In this document: piece after piece, positions 52,940 to 64,000 of the stretch | Numbering within the stretch: position 1 is the stretch's first letter | Layout of the letters: the number at the start of each line of letters is the position of its first letter | Assembly: GCA_030278955.1 (NCBI GenBank) | Contig: JAOANR010000009.1 | Coordinates: 34,015,504 to 34,079,503 of the forward strand | Direction: 5' to 3' | Source: Hygrophila difformis | Taxonomy: Eukaryota > Streptophyta > Magnoliopsida > Lamiales > Acanthaceae | DNA length: 64,000 bases | The notes under the pieces: model-generated | Told to the model about the DNA's origin: nothing | The model's input: only the letters and a program-made list of their open reading frames with translations | The model's database searches: none | Made by a program: the position numbers and the translations under genes

Positions 52940-55013
52940 TGTAACACCCCGGGTTTTCAAAATCAAAAGTGCCGGGATGTTACCGCCACATTCCTTGTTT
53001 AAGCCTGCCAGAGGCAACCTTACCCGAGGAATGCTAAGGCTCGAATCGCATCACATACAAAATATAATCATAATACTTAAAATTTGAAAAATTAAAATCC
53101 GAAACATCCAACATAATTAATAATGCGGAAGAGTAATGCGAAGGCCTCCAGGCCAAAACAATAATCCGAATAAAGTGCATAAGTAAGTTCAATGCAATTT
53201 AAATAAATGCGGCTTAAAACTCCCAAATCCCATGAATGCCGGATGGTCAATGGCGCTCACCGTTCTCTGAAAAAAAAAATATATACATAACACACATCAG
53301 TAAATAATTTACTGAGTAAGCCAATCCACCCTATATCCTGACAGGTGTTTTAAAAAGATTGACTTAAATAAAAGTTAAAACACATTACATTAACGGACAA
53401 CTTAAAATGTTCACGATATATAGCCAGATAATTACTCATAAAGTATCATATAGTCACCATTATGCCTAGAACACGAGGACACCAAATGAGCTCCAAAAAT
53501 AATGGGACTTCATCCCTCAAATTGCCAACGGCAGCCTATATCGACACGCACCCGGGGCCCATAAATAATACTCGCAAGTATTATTTAGGGATATAGACAC
53601 AATCATATAGTACATCATATAAGGAGAGGGGCGGCCACGCATGGCCCCACCCCAGTGCACTCGCTCTCCGGAGCCTAAATGTGGGCATACCTACCCGAAT
53701 TCTACGGCACAATGGGTTTTAAATATACACTACACATATTCATATCGAATTTCCTTTTCCTGAACAATTTCCAAGCCAATACACATCGGTAGCAATGATT
53801 TATTGAGAAGAAAAAGAATATTATTATCAAATCATCCACAATCGGAAACGTGATATACCTATACACGTAGGCACAAATCATACTTGACTGCACTATACAA
53901 AAAGGGAAGGATTTCTATTGTATATCCACTTGGCACAGTAAGTAACCATGGAAAGAAGAAAAGAGATAAGTTTTAAACCATAATAAGATAGCAAATCCAT
54001 GACTTTTCAGCTCTGTACATTACACTTTATAGTAGTAGTATTACTTTGACCCTTAGATTGACTTGGGCAGACCCATCACACGAATATTTGCCCACTGCTA
54101 ATACCTATATGCATCCGAAAATAATATGTTTATTCCCCAACAAGAACACCACTACCAGAAGAATCTTTACATGAAATAGAATATAAGATTTTGACTAGGT
54201 TGGGGTGTACGAATTGCTCATGATTAGATCTTCATTGAAGAACACTTAAAAATTTATAGTGGAGCATATATATACTTACAGACACTGGTTTTCAAAATCC
54301 ATGATGATGACAGACGATGAAGGAATTAAAGGCAACTCTTAGTACACATATTTAGGTTTCCGAAAAGAATTTACACAATGGATACGGATCGGCGAGAAGC
54401 GAAATTTACACATACATTAAAACGAAAAGGGTTATAAATCACCAAGAAAGAGATTTACGCAGAGGGTGGCTAATCAATGAGAAATAGGGAGATTGACTTA
54501 CAGTACACCAGATTATGATTGTAGCACAAGAGATCTTTGGTTCGATTAGCAAGGGAGATCGTCTCCGACGTCCTAACTTATCCGAGATGGCTGCGTTCTT
54601 GAATATTATGTCAAAAGGGTTAGGAATTCCTTCTAATAGTAGACGAGAATTGTGGGAAGGGAATGAGAGGAAGATTTTACCGTCTAAAACTTGAAGCACG
54701 AATCCTGATCGCCGCTGCAAGCACACGAACGCCCTAGGTTTTTTTTTTTTTTTTGATCGAGATTTTCTTATATAAGAGGAAGTATGTAGACTACGTTTGA
54801 AGAAGTAATATGGACGCTGAAAGAGAGGGTTGTTGGACGAATTCTGGGGTCAAATATCTGATAATTTCACCTCCTAATCGGATTTGAATCTCTTACGAAA
54901 GATTTGAAAGTTACAAGTTGCCCAAAATTCTCCTATATTGTTATTATGATCATATAAAATATACAATACAATCCATCCCAGTTACTATTTATTTCTTTTA
55001 TTCTCATTGAATA

Positions 55014-55045
<32 letters not shown>

Positions 55046-55284
55046 TGATTGAATCAACTCAATTCCACCCGTAGTGGCAAGGACTGACATGGTGTTGTCT
55101 TTTTCTTGTTTTCATCCCATAATAGCAAATTAGTCTAATAATATACATTAATCATTATATTAATAATAATAATAATAATATGATTAGGTTAATAGAACCA
55201 TAACTATCATAGTGACCATAATATTAACATACTTATTAATCACTAAATCTATAGGGAATTAATAAAATAATCGTGGGTGTTATA
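52940..55284 (-). mobile_element. 5' LTR of Y
   Basis: 2,345 bp, minus strand TATAACACCCACGATTATTT to CCGGGGTGTTACA. It lacks the MITE of the 3' LTR and has a longer (AT)n run near 55018-55046. The hairpin lies at 53298-53314 with a CAG ending at 53267, and a U5 stem ATTCCT...AGGAAT at about 53028-52982. Confidence 0.92.
53298..53314 (-). promoter_or_regulatory. LTR hairpin, Y 5' LTR
   Basis: Minus CTTACT then CAGTAAATTATTTACTG, a 7-bp stem, with a T-run and CAG ending at 53267, 31 nt downstream. Confidence 0.6.
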
Positions 55285-55289
55285 CGTGC

Positions 55290-55960
55290 CATGCAAGATA
55301 AGTTAGCCGAGGACGAGGAACCCTATTCTTGGGAGGAATTCATGGGACTGATCAGGGATCGCTTTTATCCCATGAGCACAAAGTCAGCCATGTACGAGGA
55401 GTTCCTATCTCTGAAACAAGGAGGGCAAACAGTCCAGGAATACTACACCCGTTTCAAGGAGTTGGTGCGTTTCGCACCAAGACTCGTGCCGACAGATGCG
55501 GAAAAGGCACAGAAATTTGAAATGGGGCTAAACTTGACTATACAGGAAGTGATCACTGGCGTCCAATACCCAGACCTGCAATCGGTCTATGATCGTGCGG
55601 TAGCTGTTGCAAGGGTGCAACAACTGAAAAGGAAAGTGAGCGGAGAACCCAGTCGAGGATCTCAGGGACAGGACAAGAGGAATAGAGACAACCGTTCCGG
55701 TAACAATGCTGTAGGGAACAACTTTCGGGGAGATCTGAACAGACCCCCTCAAAACAACAACAGAGAAAATGACGAAAGAACCCTTTTCCGGGGTAACCCG
55801 GTGCCACCTTGCCCGAGATGCGGCAGGCCTCATTTGGCCAGAGGGTGCCCCCAACAGGGCGCCTGCTACAGGTGTGGTCGCAACGACCACATGGCGAATG
55901 AGTGCCGCACTCGACTGGAAAACATCACCAAGAGGGAGGACTTAGGCACGGGGCCAACGC
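55290..55960 (+). pseudogene. gag: gag of X, second part
   Basis: The frame continues from 35661 as EEPYSWEEFMGLIRDRFYPM, FKELVRFAPRLVPTDAEKAQ and two zinc knuckles CPRCGRPHLARGC and CYRCGRNDHMANEC. It runs open up to solo LTR S at 55961 and then continues in phase at 58753 (TGPT-QPRNQDG). Confidence 0.88.
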
Positions 55961-57336
55961 TATAACACCCCGTATAATTTTTAAATAGAAATTTAAATGT
56001 TAATAAATAGATATTCAAAATTTCTCGTAAATAAAAATATTTAGAAGATGAAAGGAAATGATAGTTATTTTCAAAGTGCGAATTTATTTAAATCAATCTT
56101 ATCTGAGAATTAAATTTAAGGAATTAAAAACTTTTAAGTCCAAGACTATTAAATTAGCAAATGAGTATTAATTTATAGATTATCAAGAAATTACTTAAGT
56201 CCCCAAAATTTATGTATACGAGATGGATTAAACATTTGCCAAAGGCAAATTAAGTATTACCAAATTATCCGACGAGGATACCAGATGGAAATATAATTTA
56301 GTAGTCAAAAGAGACGAGCTTATGAACGGTTAGACTCTAAATAAAAATATTATTGGACATGAACTGGGTTATCAAACTTAGTCAACGTAATTTAAGTAAA
56401 AAGACTTAGGCTAATAATTTATGAGATTTAAGACCAGCCCAAACTGTAATTAGCAAATTGTGTCAACTGGAAGGGTTTGAAGACTTGGACAATTTTTGCT
56501 AGAGTAATAAATTAATGAATGATTAAAGTCTATTAAATAAAAGTATGTGTATAAGATAATTGAAGACTAATTCTTAAGTGAGTTGAATCCATTGAGTCAT
56601 ACGCAATTGGATTAAATATTGATACACTTGAATGTTTTGACAAAGAAATCCACTACTAGGTGTTTTAAATCCATTAACCCACTAAGCTATATTATGATAG
56701 TAAGATTAAATATTAAACTAACATATTATTAATTAAGATCACGACGAACGATAATTTAAATCCTAAAATCGCGTAATGGGCAAACGTCGGGAATTTTTGA
56801 GTTAATGTTGAATTAAATAAGTTCGGACTCAAATTATATTACAAATTAATCATTAAGATTAAATTAAGAATACTTGACCAATTGAATATAAATTATCTAG
56901 TGACCCATTTGACGATTAATTGTCCGGATTAAGGAATTTGGAATGGTGAATCATTTCACCAACGGTGGTAAATTATAGATGAACCAATTCATTAAATAAC
57001 ACAAACTATTAATTAGGCTATAAAATTAAGTCCATGTAATTACATTAAAACACTTAATCTATTTAATTATAGGGAATTGGCCGACCGTTAATTTGCGATT
57101 GTCCCGTAGTGAAGAATATAGAGTCTCAACTTATTCGACTAACCATACCGGATAATTAAAGTATTAAGTCCACAACATAAATTAATTAGTCAATTAAGTC
57201 CATAATTAAGATTGAGGTCCATGTTTAAGAGATTGGGCTGGGTCCAAATTAATTAAACAAATAAAAGAGCCCAACACACTAAATCAGTCCCAATTAATAT
57301 AACTACAGAAGCCCAAATTGAACCCTAAGCCCAAAT

Positions 57337-57665
57337 CCTAAGCTAACCCTAACCCTAATTAGGGTTCCGCCGCCGCCGCCGCCGCACTCCGGCGCCGCCA
57401 TCGCCGGAGTGCCGCCGACGGCCACCACCACCGCACCCAGAGCACCACAAAATCACATCCCCGTTCCGTTTCCGGCCTCGTCGCCACCGCCGTCGGCCGC
57501 TGTCTACCTCCCTCGCCACCACCGCGTCTCCACAGCCGCCGCCCTGCTCCGCCGCGCAGCCACCACCATTCCTCCGCCTCCAAGTCCCAAAACCACCACC
57601 GAACCGCCACCCTTCTCCATCCTCCACCACCACCGTGGCCTATCGCCGCCACCACCACCACCATT
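57337..57665. repeat. Telomere-like repeats and CCG/CCACC-rich block in S
   Basis: AACCCTAACCCTAATTAGGGTT at about 57345-57366 (short telomere-type units in both directions) is followed by (CCG)5 and 280 bp of cytosine-rich DNA, in an otherwise AT-rich LTR. It may be an R/U5 leader or a captured gene start. Confidence 0.6.
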
Positions 57666-58154
57666 AACCTTATAGCTCCCTACTGTTTTTGGATTATTGG
57701 TATGCTCTTTTACTGTGCCTACTTAATTTCTGCAATTATTCATAAAATCTCATGGATTTATGGAGCTCATTGTTACGGGGTGGGTCTACGCTACTGGGTC
57801 GGCTCAACGCCACCTCCGCCGTTTGCGTGCGTCGCATGCCATTCGGGGACCGTTGAAAACTAGCGCGACGCCATGGTTGGATTCCGCGTGGTCTGAGGGA
57901 ATTTCTTACCTCCACCACAACCCTTGAATGTATGTGAGAACTGGGCCCTACAACAGGGAACCTGCACATCATGTTGGCTGAGAAATTTATTTCTTGGTAG
58001 CGCATAGTGTCATATTATCTCTTCCGGGGATTAGATCTATATGGATTTTGTCTGTGCTTAAATTAATTCTCGTTTTAGCATACCATTACCATAACTGTTG
58101 TTTTTAAATTATTTCTGCAACCCTATCTCCTCCGGGAGTAAAGGTCTACTTACT

Positions 58155-58172
58155 CAGCGATTGTTTTCGCTG
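58155..58172 (+). promoter_or_regulatory. LTR hairpin, S
   Basis: CTTACT then CAGCGATTGTTTTCGCTG, a 6-bp stem with a 6-nt loop, with TTTCCTTTCAG ending at 58201, 29 nt downstream. Confidence 0.6.
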
Positions 58173-58752
58173 ACTCTACACTTTTCATCGTTTCCTTTCA
58201 GGTCACAAAACCTGCAAGGCATCAATGCACGGGCACGGTTTGGGGTATTTTGTACGAAAAGGATATTTTAAATCCCTCTTGGGATAGAAAAATTTATTAC
58301 TTGTCATAGATAATGATTCATCAAGTATAAACAAATATTTGGGTTCTACCCCATTATGAGTATTTATGTGTCCTACTGTTTTAAACAATGCATTGCACGT
58401 TTAACAGTATTTTTGAATATGAAATAGAGAATCCCTTTTTAAATAAAAACTCCCATGGAATTTATTCCATTTCTATCGTTGAGCTCCTTGAGGAATGCGT
58501 TCCTCCATTTTGGTTGTACAATCCAACCATTTTTATTAAGCTTATTTTATACTCTTCACAGTATTATAAGCTTCTTTGCGAATTATATGCTAGCTTGTCC
58601 GGAACGTGGTTAGCATATACATTCAGCAATAATATTTATTATAACCTTAGCGTATTCCGGGCGGCCCGTAATACGTGGCGGTAGCACCCCGCCCCTTTTC
58701 ACGTTCTTTGCTTCCGCTGTTTCATTAAAGAAAATGGGGGTGTTACAAACGC

Positions 58753-59224
58753 AGCCTCGCAACCAAGATGGGCGGAATGGAAACAACCACAGGTATAGAC
58801 CCCCTCAAAACCAGAATCTCAATCAAAATCAACGTCCTCCACAGAATCCAAATCAGCAACAGAATCAGAACCCGAACCGGGATCAGCAAGGCAATCAGGG
58901 ACGTCCAATGGGGTGGTTGAATGTCATCAATGAGGCAGATGTGCCTATGCAGGGAGACATAATGGGAGGTACGTTCCATGTCTTAAGTACACCCCTTAGA
59001 GTTCTGTTTGACTCAGGAGCTAGCTGTTCGGTAATATTAACTAAAGTCTTACCTGAACTAGATCTACCTAAGTGCGAATTGATTAACTTAGGAATTTAAC
59101 TTCCATCGGGGGAAGTAGTATCATGCTCTAAGCGATATAACGGAATTCCGATAGTTATAAAGAACATAGAGTTTTTCGCGAACTTGGTAGAATTCGATCT
59201 AAAGGATTTTGACTCATACTAGGG
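58753..59224 (+). pseudogene. End of gag and protease of X (stop, frameshift)
   Basis: A glutamine/asparagine-rich linker is followed by the aspartic protease with LFDSGASCSV. TAA at 59097 replaces a glutamine codon present in Y (IQLPSGEVV). A one-base deletion near 59213 shifts the frame before the MDWLT motif, which resumes at 59225. Confidence 0.85.
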
Positions 59225-62200
59225 ATGGATTGGCTAACCCAATATAAAGCTGTGATCGATTGCCAAAAACAAAAGATCACGTTGTCAAAGAGTAGGGGGA
59301 GGAGAGTCATCTTTTACTCCCAGCCCCCTAAGAAGTCTACCAAGATAGTTAACGCCCTTAAGCTATGTAGCTTAATGCGTAAGGGTTACGCATTATATGC
59401 ATGCTACAATCATAACCTTGGGGCCGAAGAGGTCAAGGTGGATAACATTCCGGTGGTGAGAGAATACCCGGATGTATTTCCGGAAGACGTTCCTGGCATG
59501 CCGCCTGAGAGAGATCTGGAATTTACCATAGATCTCATCCCGGGAACGGAGCCTGTCTCAAAGGCTCCTTACCGTATGGCGCCGCTAGAAATGAAGGAAC
59601 TAAAGGAACAACTCGAGGAGTTGCTAGAGAAGGGCTACATAAGGCCGAGCACGTCCCCATGGGGAGCCCCCGTCTTATTCGTTAAGAAGAAAGATGGAGG
59701 TCTACGACTATGCATCGATTATAGACGACTTAATCAAGTCACGGTCAAGAACAAGTACCCGTTGCCCAGAATCGAGGATTTGTTCGACCAACTGAAGGGA
59801 GCTTCAGTATTTTCAAAGATCGACTTGCGATCTGGATATCACCAGTTAAGGATCGCCGAAAAGGACATCCCAAAGACGGCGTTCAGAACTCGCTACGGGC
59901 ACTACGAATTCACGGTGCTATCATTCGGGCTGACGAACGCCCCAGCGATGTTCATGAATCTCATGAACAACGTGTTTCGAGAACTAGTAGATCAATGCGT
60001 AGTGGTGTTCATAGATGACATCCTGATCTACTCGAAAAGCGAAGAAGAACATTCCGAACACTTACACAAAGTGTTAGGGATCTTACGAGTAAATCAGCTG
60101 TATGGCAAGCTGTCCAAATGCGACTTCTGGCTAAAAGAAGTGGCATTTCTTGGAGATATCATATCCGCCAACGGAGTGGCAATAGACCCAACAAAGATCT
60201 CGGCAGTGACCGAATGGGTGCCACCGAAGAATCCAACCGAGATAAGAAGTTTTCTCGGATTGGCGGGATACTACCGAAGGTTTGTAAAGGATTTCTCAAA
60301 GATCGCTCGCCCATTGACACAGCTGTTAAAGAAAGGGGCGAAATACGACTGGACCAGTGAGTGTGATTCCGCATTCCAAGAATTGAAGAAACGACTTACC
60401 ACAACGCCGGTGTTGGCACTACCATCGGAGGATGGAGACTTCGAGGTGTACAGCGACGCCTCAAAGGAAGGATTGGGATGCGTGCTAATGCAAGATCAAA
60501 GGGTTATAGCATACGCATCACGTCAACTAAAGCCACACGAAGAGAACTATCCGACGCACGACTTGGAACTAGCCGCAGTCGTGTTCGCTTTAAAGATATG
60601 GAGGCACTACCTCTATGGGCGAAAGTGTCGGATGTTCACCGACCATAAGAGCCTCAAGTATATATTCACGCAAAAAGAGCTGAATTTGAGGCAAAGAAGA
60701 TGGTTGGAACTGATTAAGGATTACGACCTGGAAATCGCGTATCACGAAGGAAAAGCCAACGTTGTGGCCGATGCCTTGAGTCGAAAGACTCAACACGTGG
60801 TGAATTCACTTGTGGTACCGGCCGAGTTGTATAGAGACTTGGCGAAATTAAGTCTGGAGTTGGTACACTCTGGCGAAGTAAGCGAGGTCGTCAACACGAT
60901 GGTAGTAGGGTCTACCATACTCGATGAAATACGACTAGCACAACCGGGTGATGAAAAGCTGGAGGAAATTAGGAAGAGCATTGCTGAAGGAAAGGCAATG
61001 GATTTTAAAATTCATGAGGACGGAAGCATCCGCTTCAAGGGAAGGTGGTGCATACCACGAAAATGCGAGGACCTGAAGCAAAAAGTGATGGAGGAAGGCC
61101 ACAATACCCCATACTCGGTCCATCCCGGAGGCGAGAAGCTATACAAGGACATAAAGAAGAACTATTGGTGGCCGAACATGAAGAGAGAAATAGCCGAGTT
61201 TGTGGCAAGATGCCTTACCTGCCAGAAGGTCAAGGCCGTACGACAAAAACCCCTAGGATTAATGCAACCATTGGAAATCCCAAGTTGGAAATGGGATAGC
61301 ATTTCAATGGATTTCATTTCGGGATTACCACGTTCACCGAAGGGGATGAATAAAATCTGGGTGGTCGTGGATAGGTTGACAAAAGCTGCCATATTTATCC
61401 CTATGAAGGATACCTGGTCCATGGACCAATTGGCAAAGGCATATGTCGACAACGTGGTACGACGACATGGAGTACCACATGACATCATCTCGGACAGAGA
61501 CAGTAGATTCGTCTCACATTTTTGGACAAAACTACAAGAAGCCCTCGGTACGAAGATAAAGATGAGTACCGCGTTCCACCCCTTGACGGATGGGCAAACG
61601 GAAATAACGATCCAAACTTTGGAAGACATGCTAAGGGCATGCATATTAGAGTTTAAAGGAAGTTGGGAAAATCATTTACCCTTAATCGAATTTTCCTACA
61701 ACAACAGTTACCATGCTAGCGTTGGCATGGCACCTTTCGAGGCACTATATGGACGCAAATGCCGAAGTCCATTGAGCTGGGAAGAGAGCGATAGGACTAT
61801 GGTAATTGGACCGCAACTTGTTGAGGACATGGCTCAACAAGTCAAAATAATCCAAGGAAAGATGAGAGCCGCGCAAGACTGGCAAAAGAGCTATGCCGAC
61901 GTGAGACGGCAAGATTTGGAATTCCAAATAGGCGATAAGGTCATGTTAAAGGTATCACCGATGAAGGATGTGATGCGCTTTGGCAAGCGAGGGAAATTGA
62001 GCCCACGGTACATATGACCATACGAGATCCTAGAAAGAGTGGGAAATCTTGCATACCGACTAGCATTACCGCCACAATTAGCTCGTGTCCACGACGTGTT
62101 CCACATCTCACAATTGAAGAAATACGTCCACGATCCGACCCACGTACTCCAACCGGAGGAGATTGAGTTGGACGATGACTTAAGCTACAAAGAAATTCCG

Positions 62201-62374
62201 GTGCGAATACTCGACATGAAGGAGAGGGTAACAAGGAATAAGACCGTGAGAATGGTTAAGGTTCTTTGGTCTAACCACGAAGCCGAGACGGCAACGTGGG
62301 AGCTAGAGGCAGACATGAAGGATCGTTACCCAACCCTATTCCAGGACAATGCAACAACAGTTATGGGGACATAA
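59225..62374 (+). pseudogene. pol of X: RT, RNase H, integrase, chromodomain (one stop)
   Basis: From [10 protein letters not shown] the frame runs open for 930 codons. Motifs: RT with [23 protein letters not shown] and FIDDIL (residues 262-265); RNase H with [11 protein letters not shown] (409-419) and DHKSL; an integrase zinc site with CLTCQ; the DDE core with MDFISGLP and DRDSRF; and GYFxPRY-type [11 protein letters not shown] at 62015 replaces a glycine codon (YI-stop-PYEIL; Y has YIGPYEIL). The same frame continues to a chromodomain-like end (VLWSNHEAETATWELE) and TVMGT-stop at 62374. Chromodomain and order place it in the Tekay-like chromoviruses. The enzyme core looks intact apart from the stop. 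Confidence 0.92.
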
Positions 62375-62658
62375 TTGTAATCTTAAGAGGGGGAGGATGT
62401 GACAAACCGAATATTTCCGGATATTTTGTCCGAATATTTTGTACCCCAAATAAACAAATTCAAATTGTTTTGAACTACGTAATGACTTGATCCCTTCACG
62501 GGGTACGTAGGCAACTCGAAAATTTCAATTCTGGGTTCAGTCAAATAATAACAAACAACAACACACAATAATACAATCGCTTAATCAAACAATTCCCGAA
62601 CTCGCGAGAGGATGAAGCGCAACTTCGAGGACGAAGTTGGTTCTTAAGGGGGGTAGAC
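62375..62658 (+). promoter_or_regulatory. 3' tail of X: two purine tracts, conserved block, hairpin
   Basis: TTAAGAGGGGGAGGA leads to TGTGACAAACCG (62399), an LTR-like start. Then come the AAATTGTTTTGAACTACGT block, the hairpin CAACTTCGAGGACGAAGTTG (62620-62639), TTAAGGGGGGTAGAC and the 3' LTR at 62659. No coding sequence is present. Confidence 0.7.
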
Positions 62659-64000
62659 TGTAATACCCGTAAATTTTAGAATATAAAAATAGGAATTAAT
62701 CCAATAGGAAAGAAAGTTCCGTTCCGAGAACCCGTAAAATCGGAAATGCACAGAAGTCAAAAGACAACGATTTAGAACCCGACGAACCCGAACACATGAA
62801 ATCAAAGGGAATCGGAATAAATTTATGATGGGAAGCATAATCCGAAAATGAACCGGAAAATCGAGCGCGAAAACGTGGGAGGATAGAAGTCCGAAAGAGA
62901 GGAGGAAAAGACCCGACGGATCGGATCGCACGGACCCGCCCGGACCGCAGTCCAGGCGGGAGCCGCGCGCTGGCCGCGCGGCCTTTGGCCGTTCAGCGCG
63001 CCAACAGCGCGTGGCAGCACAGAACACGGCCAATTACGCGTTTTCGGCGATTTCTTGCCATAATTCGACCCCCCGACTATGGAAAGTGGATTTTGGATGG
63101 GGGAAGGTGTATTAGGTCGTGGGAGGGTTGTCTCTCACTCTATTGGCAGCCTCCACACTCTCCCCATTCGCTCTCAGACCCTCCCAAGCCAAAACACTCT
63201 CCCGACGAACTTCCGACGGACTTCCGGCGACTTTCCGACAACCATCGACGGCCGTAGGAACGTGTAGATCAAAGTTCACATCCCTTGGATCATTGGTAAG
63301 AAGTATCCAGATTCGTTTTTCTCGTTTTTATCTCCAATCTCTAATCTAACTTTCGAATATTGGACTTGTAAACACGTTCGAGATCGAAGGAGGAAGAGAA
63401 CGTGTGCAAGGATCCGTTCGTAGTATTTTTGAACGAGCCGAGCGACCCTAGGACGACTCAAGAACACCATCACTGTAAGTTGAGCCTTCCATATCAATAC
63501 GGGTGGTTTATGGGCGTCCGAATTAGTCGTATCATAACGAAATGTAAAAACCGAAATTAAAAACCCCAACTCGCACAGTTTCTGAAATCTGTCTAAAACC
63601 CGTATTTCGAGGATTCAATCCGAGAAACTCAAAACTAGACTTTTAATCCTAACACATAAATATAGGTTGTGTAAAAATTTCAGACATTTTCGTTGACGTT
63701 TGCTATTTCAAATCGCATCGAAAATAAACTGTTTTGACAAAACATTTTGGAAATCTGCCTGTGGACATGTCCGAACTTAGTGAGCCTGTTTCTATATTTT
63801 CTAGTCCGATTTGATCTTTGCAATCTGAATAAAAGTTGTAGATAATCATGTCTAGTATATGTGTTTAAAATTTCAGAATTTTTGGAGTCCTTTTGATATG
63901 TCAAAAAGTCGATTTTCTAAACTGTGTCAAATCTGCCACTGGACAGTGAACTGTTTTTGCATTAAACTCGATTTTTGACATGTTTCCTCAACTTATTTCG
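62659..64000 (+). mobile_element. 3' LTR of X (cut by window end)
   Basis: The first 1,342 bp match the 5' LTR with scattered differences. It has ATTGGTAAGAAG near 63294 and ATCACTGTAAGTT near 63472. The CA end and the second target duplication lie outside the window. Confidence 0.92.

Larger units (their letters stand above)
35662..55284 (-). mobile_element. Element Y: Tekay-like Ty3/gypsy retrotransposon, antisense in X
   Basis: It is bounded by the perfect target duplication CGTGC (35657-35661 and 55285-55289). In minus order: 5' LTR (55284-52940), primer binding site, broken coiled-coil ORF (52557 to 44857, split by Z), gag-pol (43683-38908), tail, hairpin, polypurine tract and 3' LTR (38743-35662). 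LTR starts are TATAACACCC, not TG. By eye the LTRs differ at roughly a dozen bases plus a microsatellite and a MITE. Y is therefore younger than X and older than Z. Gag-pol has a single nonsense codon. Confidence 0.93.
55961..58747 (+). mobile_element. Solo LTR S with TA...CA ends
   Basis: A 2.79-kb LTR from TATAACACCCCGTATAATTT to ATGGGGGTGTTACA, flanked by the perfect duplication AACGC (55956-55960 and 58748-58752). It has no interior. It holds a CCG/CAC-rich block (57365-57660), donor-like TATTGGTATGC near 57694, a hairpin at 58155-58172 and a CAG at 58201. The TA start is the same as in Y. The open frames in 57355-57675 are low-complexity and probably non-coding. Confidence 0.88.
31240..64000 (+). 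mobile_element. Element X: Tekay-like Ty3/gypsy retrotransposon with nested insertions
   Basis: Order: 5' LTR (31240-33701), primer binding site, coiled-coil ORF (34194-34592), gag in two pieces (35236-35661 and 55290-55960), end of gag and protease (58753-59224), RT-RNase H-integrase-chromodomain (59225-62374), tail with two purine tracts, and 3' LTR from 62659 beyond the window end. Element Y and solo LTR S interrupt it; without them the interior is about 6.5 kb, normal for a chromovirus. The LTRs differ at many places, including a 10-11 bp gap near 31550, and several stops break the genes. It is the oldest layer of the nest and is not autonomous now. Confidence 0.93.

Noticed and set aside
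57355..57675. Proline- or glycine-rich frames on both strands in S
   Set aside because: Low-complexity cytosine-rich DNA opens all frames; it is inside an LTR and has no recognisable domain.
1..64000. tRNA or rRNA genes
   Set aside because: I saw no cloverleaf with A and B boxes and no rRNA sequence. The TGGTATCAGAGC matches are primer binding sites, not tRNA genes.

Overview
The window looks like a repeat-rich stretch of a dicot-type plant nuclear genome. The evidence is Ty3/gypsy LTR retrotransposons of the chromodomain (Tekay-like) type, tRNA-Met-type primer binding sites, a plant-type DD39D mariner transposase, a Stowaway MITE and a POT1-like gene fragment, all in AT-rich DNA. I cannot name the species. 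No complete, ordinary host gene is visible; almost all long open frames belong to transposons.

Layout. (1) 1-2880: minus-strand LTR N, cut by the window edge, with a short internal tail. (2) 2881-5544: a decayed mariner transposase (3629-4849) and an unrecognised exon-like stretch on the minus strand. (3) 5545-15414: element P, a gag-only LTR element whose 3' LTR is split by solo LTR Q (10586-13331). (4) 15415-25160: MITEs, duplicated AT-rich DNA, a broken POT1-like fragment (about 22300-22653, minus) and pieces of a decayed LTR (W). (5) 25161-31239: the W leader with a broken coiled-coil ORF, a Stowaway MITE and two clusters of a palindromic motif. (6) 31240-64000: a nest. Element X (plus; 3' LTR runs off the window) was hit by Y (35662-55284, minus) in gag and by solo LTR S (55961-58747) at the end of gag. 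Y was hit by Z (44986-52158, plus), and one Y LTR by a Harbinger-like MITE (37064-37806). Y, Z, S, Q and P all have perfect 5-bp target duplications. LTR divergence judged by eye falls in the order X > Y > Z, which agrees with the nesting.

How the parts relate. X and Y carry the full gag-protease-RT-RNase H-integrase-chromodomain set as one reading frame, now broken by a few stops and shifts. Z and P keep only gag plus a scar of the last few pol codons, so they would need pol supplied by X/Y-like relatives. Z has an intact gag and LTRs differing by about two changes, so it was probably mobile very recently.

Unusual points. A small coiled-coil ORF with an acidic tail lies between primer binding site and gag in X, Y and W. 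In N, P, Q, W, X, Y, Z and S the LTR carries a hairpin whose loop-side arms differ in sequence but stay paired, always 29-32 nt before a pyrimidine-rich CAG. This suggests a structured intron end in the LTR leader. There are two successive polypurine-tract plus LTR-start-like sites at the 3' end of each element. Two LTR families (Y and S) begin with TA rather than TG.
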